6,905 nt of DNA from Alphaproteobacteria bacterium (GTDB taxonomy: Bacteria; Pseudomonadota; Alphaproteobacteria; Micropepsales; Micropepsaceae), in assembly GCA_025935155.1 (NCBI GenBank), contig JAICVV010000111.1, positions 1-6,905 on the forward strand, in the 5' to 3' direction. The notes below the pieces were generated by a model that saw only the letters and a program-made list of their open reading frames with translations, searched no databases and was not told the DNA's origin. The translations under genes were made by a program, and so were the position numbers. Positions 4,511 through 6,905 of the stretch are shown in pieces; within the stretch, counting starts at the first letter, position 1; the number at the start of each line of letters is the position of its first letter.

Positions 4511-6905
4511 ATGGCCGATCATTTCAAAGAAAACTTCCAGGCGCTCGGTGCGTGGCTGGCGCAGCCGCGCGGGCCATTCGCCAAGTTTTTTGCCATCGCG
4601 ACCGTCATTGTTGCGCTGCCGCTGGCGGCGTTGGCGCTGGCGCCGTATTTCCTCAGCATGCTGGCGCCGCCCATCGACACGCGGCAGGACCTTTACAGCA
4701 TCAATCGCCCCATCGCCTTCACCTTCCTCGATTCGGAAGGCAACCAGATCGGCCACCGCGGCGCCATTGTGGGCGAGCGGCTGAAGCTGAAAGACATGCC
4801 GCCCTACCTACCCGCCGCCTTCATCGCGGTGGAAGACCGGAATTTCTACTCGCATGGCGGCATCGACATTCGCGGGCTCTTGCGCGCCATGTGGGTGAAC
4901 TTCCGCGCCCATCATGTGGTGCAGGGCGGCTCCACGATCACGCAGCAGACCGCGAAGATCGTATTCCTCAATCCAAAGCGCACCTACCGCCGCAAGGTGC
5001 AGGAGCTGTTCGACGCCGAGAGCCTGGAAAAATCGCTCACCAAGGATCAAATTCTCGACCTTTACCTGAACCGCATCTATCTCGGCTCCGGCGCCTATGG
5101 CGTGGACGGCGCCGCCCACGTCTATTTCGGCAAGAGCGCGCGCGATCTCACACTGCCGGAAGCGGCGATGCTGGCGACGCTCACCACCGCGCCGTCGGTG
5201 TTCTCGCCGCGCAAGGACCTCGCCGCGGCGCAGGAACGCGCCAGCCATGTGCTGGACGACATGGTGAAGACGCACGCTATCACCCGTGAACAGGCGGAAC
5301 TGGCGAAAGCGCATCCTGCCGTGGTGACGGATCGTTCGCTGCAGGAGGCGCGGAACTTCTTTCTCGACACCGCGGCCGATGAAGCCACGCGGCTCGCCAG
5401 CGTCAACGGTCAGCCGCCCAGCGCCGATCTCGTGGTGCGCACCACACTCGATACGAAACTCGAAGAAGCCGCGCGCCGCGATCTCAATCGCACTCTGGCG
5501 AAGCAAGGCCGCCGCGCGCACGCGCACGAAGGCGCGGTGATCGTGATGAAGCCGGACGGCGCGATTGTCGCCATGGTCGGCGGCCGCGATTACGACGAAA
5601 GCGAATTCAATCGCGCCACCCAGGCGAAACGCCAGCCAGGCAGCGCCTTCAAACCTTTCGTCTATCTCGCGGCGGTTGAAAGCGGCATCAGCCCGTGGGA
5701 AACGCGCAGCGACTCTCCGGTCGACATCGATGGCTGGACGCCGACGAATTACGGCGGCCGCTCGTATGGCACCATCACGCTGGCCGATGCGCTGGCCCAT
5801 TCGGTCAACACCGTCACGGCGTCGCTGGGGCAGGAAGTGGGCATCGACAAGGTGGTGGAGGCGGCACAGCGGCTTGGCATCAAATCGCCGCTGGCGGCCA
5901 ATGCATCGCTCGCGCTTGGCACCTCGGAAGTGACGCCGCTGGAGCTCACCACCGCCTATGCCGCTTTCGCCAACGGCGGTTTGCGGGTGCAGCCCTATAT
6001 GGTGACGCAGGTCAGCGACAATGCCGGGCATGTGCTCTACACGCGTACGCCGCCGCAGCCGGACCGCGTGATTGCATCGCATGTCGATCGCGACATGGTG
6101 GCGATGCTGTACGGTGTGGTGACGCAAGGCACCGGCCGCAGCGCCGCTATCGCCGGCCATCAGGCCGCGGGCAAAACCGGCACCACGCAGGATTATCGCG
6201 ATGCCTGGTTCGTCGGGTTTACCACGGATTACGTGGCCTGTGTGTGGATCGGCAACGATCATTCCACGCCCATGCGCAACGTGACCGGCGGCAGCATTCC
6301 GGCGGAAATCTGGCGCGCGGTGATGACCACGGCGGAGGACGGTTTGCCCGCGAAACCGCTCGACATGTCTGAGCCGCAGGCGCCGGTTGAGGACAATGGC
6401 ATCATCACCGCCGATACCGGCGAAGCGGCGGTGGAGAACGATGCCAACGGCGCGATCACAACGGACGAAGAAGCAGGCGGCGCCAATGTGGAGGAAGACA
6501 CAGAGTCTTCTCCTTCCGGCGACAGCAGTACGGGTGCCGATACCGAGTCTGACGGAACCGCCAAAACCGCGAAGCACGATCAGGACAAGGGTGGCTGGTG
6601 GAACTGGCTGTTCAGCGGCAATGGCGGCAACGAAGCAAAGCGCGGCAGGCCGCCGTCTTCCGATGAGTCGAATGTCGAAGCCTCAGCGCCGCGCGAACCT
6701 CCGCCGGAGCATTCCGTCCCGTTAACGCGTGCCGCTCCTCCGCCGCCCGACGACTCCGATTCCGCGGATGAAGATCAGGTTTATCCCGAACGGATCGGGC
6801 CGCCGCCGGTGCGCGCGGTGCGTCCTCGCCGCGAGCCGCCCCCACCGCCGCCGCGCGCCGGTCCGCCTCCGCCGCCTCCACCGGATGTCGATCAGGGCGG
6901 CGACG
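4511..6905 (+). CDS. Class A penicillin-binding protein, PBP1A family (3'-truncated)
   Basis: 798 residues are visible with no stop before the window edge. It polymerises glycan strands from lipid II and cross-links the peptides in the periplasm. Cytoplasmic residues 1-24 precede a membrane anchor at about 25-51. The GT51 glycosyltransferase (about 70-250) has EDRNFYSHGGID (catalytic E108), QGGSTITQQ (138-146), RKVQE (161-165), KDQILDLYLN (178-187) and RASHVL (243-248). The transpeptidase (about 340-605) has SAFK (nucleophile S378), SVN (431-433) and KTGTT (555-559). Only about 120 residues separate the two domains, so the OB-like insert of E. coli PBP1A appears absent. Motif 4 carries Asp183 where Glu is usual. 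Residues 620-690 are acidic and probably disordered, then comes GGWWNWLFSG (694-703), then a proline-rich tail (727 onward) running off the edge. No Shine-Dalgarno is seen before the ATG at 4511; no better start exists before the anchor. Confidence 0.95.
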   Translation, partial: MADHFKENFQALGAWLAQPRGPFAKFFAIATVIVALPLAALALAPYFLSMLAPPIDTRQDLYSINRPIAFTFLDSEGNQIGHRGAIVGERLKLKDMPPYLPAAFIAVEDRNFYSHGGIDIRGLLRAMWVNFRAHHVVQGGSTITQQTAKIVFLNPKRTYRRKVQELFDAESLEKSLTKDQILDLYLNRIYLGSGAYGVDGAAHVYFGKSARDLTLPEAAMLATLTTAPSVFSPRKDLAAAQERASHVLDDMVKTHAITREQAELAKAHPAVVTDRSLQEARNFFLDTAADEATRLASVNGQPPSADLVVRTTLDTKLEEAARRDLNRTLAKQGRRAHAHEGAVIVMKPDGAIVAMVGGRDYDESEFNRATQAKRQPGSAFKPFVYLAAVESGISPWETRSDSPVDIDGWTPTNYGGRSYGTITLADALAHSVNTVTASLGQEVGIDKVVEAAQRLGIKSPLAANASLALGTSEVTPLELTTAYAAFANGGLRVQPYMVTQVSDNAGHVLYTRTPPQPDRVIASHVDRDMVAMLYGVVTQGTGRSAAIAGHQAAGKTGTTQDYRDAWFVGFTTDYVACVWIGNDHSTPMRNVTGGSIPAEIWRAVMTTAEDGLPAKPLDMSEPQAPVEDNGIITADTGEAAVENDANGAITTDEEAGGANVEEDTESSPSGDSSTGADTESDGTAKTAKHDQDKGGWWNWLFSGNGGNEAKRGRPPSSDESNVEASAPREPPPEHSVPLTRAAPPPPDDSDSADEDQVYPERIGPPPVRAVRPRREPPPPPPRAGPPPPPPPDVDQGGD

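Noticed and set aside
4552..5289. 245-codon plus-strand open frame inside the PBP gene
   Set aside because: It overlaps the PBP glycosyltransferase domain in another frame and is Arg/His/Pro-rich; it is a composition-driven shadow.
4808..6577. 589-codon open frame on the minus strand, antisense to the PBP gene
   Set aside because: The plus-strand frame carries unmistakable GT51 and transpeptidase motifs. The antisense translation is Arg/His/Gly-rich without recognisable domains, as expected for a shadow frame in GC-rich DNA.

Overview
The window reads as a GC-rich alphaproteobacterial chromosome. The evidence is an outer-membrane barrel with the 'RPRPxYD ... YDDNxF' signature common in that class, the start of a DUF6894 protein (a family abundant in Rhizobiales and relatives), and a class A penicillin-binding protein with a long acidic and proline-rich tail. 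I cannot name the genus. No rRNA, tRNA, insertion sequence, CRISPR array or phage structural gene is visible.

Layout. Two gene sets diverge from an intergenic region at about 3441-3696. Leftward (minus strand), in order of transcription: a 173-aa basic protein with a probable winged-helix C-terminus (3440-2919); a 195-aa protein with about four membrane helices (2922-2335); an 84-aa single-helix protein with a cationic tail (2299-2045); an 82-aa two-helix protein (2048-1800); a 420-aa secreted beta-barrel (1620-358); and a DUF6894 protein cut by the window edge (211-1). Two junctions in the leftward set are 4-bp ATGA stop/start overlaps and one gap is only 35 bp. The first four genes are therefore probably one translationally coupled operon. 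The barrel and the DUF6894 gene lie beyond larger gaps (179 and 146 bp) and may have their own promoters.

Rightward (plus strand): an AbrB/MazE-type antitoxin (3697-4026) overlaps a PIN-domain VapC-type toxin (4007-4390) by 20 bp. After 120 bp comes a class A PBP of the PBP1A family (4511 to past the right edge), with complete glycosyltransferase and transpeptidase motif sets.

How the genes relate. The barrel and the PBP act in the cell envelope, and three of the four leading leftward genes encode small predicted inner-membrane proteins. The toxin-antitoxin pair is a self-contained module between them. Its antitoxin has a good sigma-70-like promoter whose predicted start site falls on or next to the ATG, so the mRNA may be leaderless. 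The least explained part is the four-gene leftward cassette (winged-helix-like protein plus three small membrane proteins), for which I recognise no named system. I do not see decisive evidence of a new defence or secretion system; this cassette is the best candidate for closer study.
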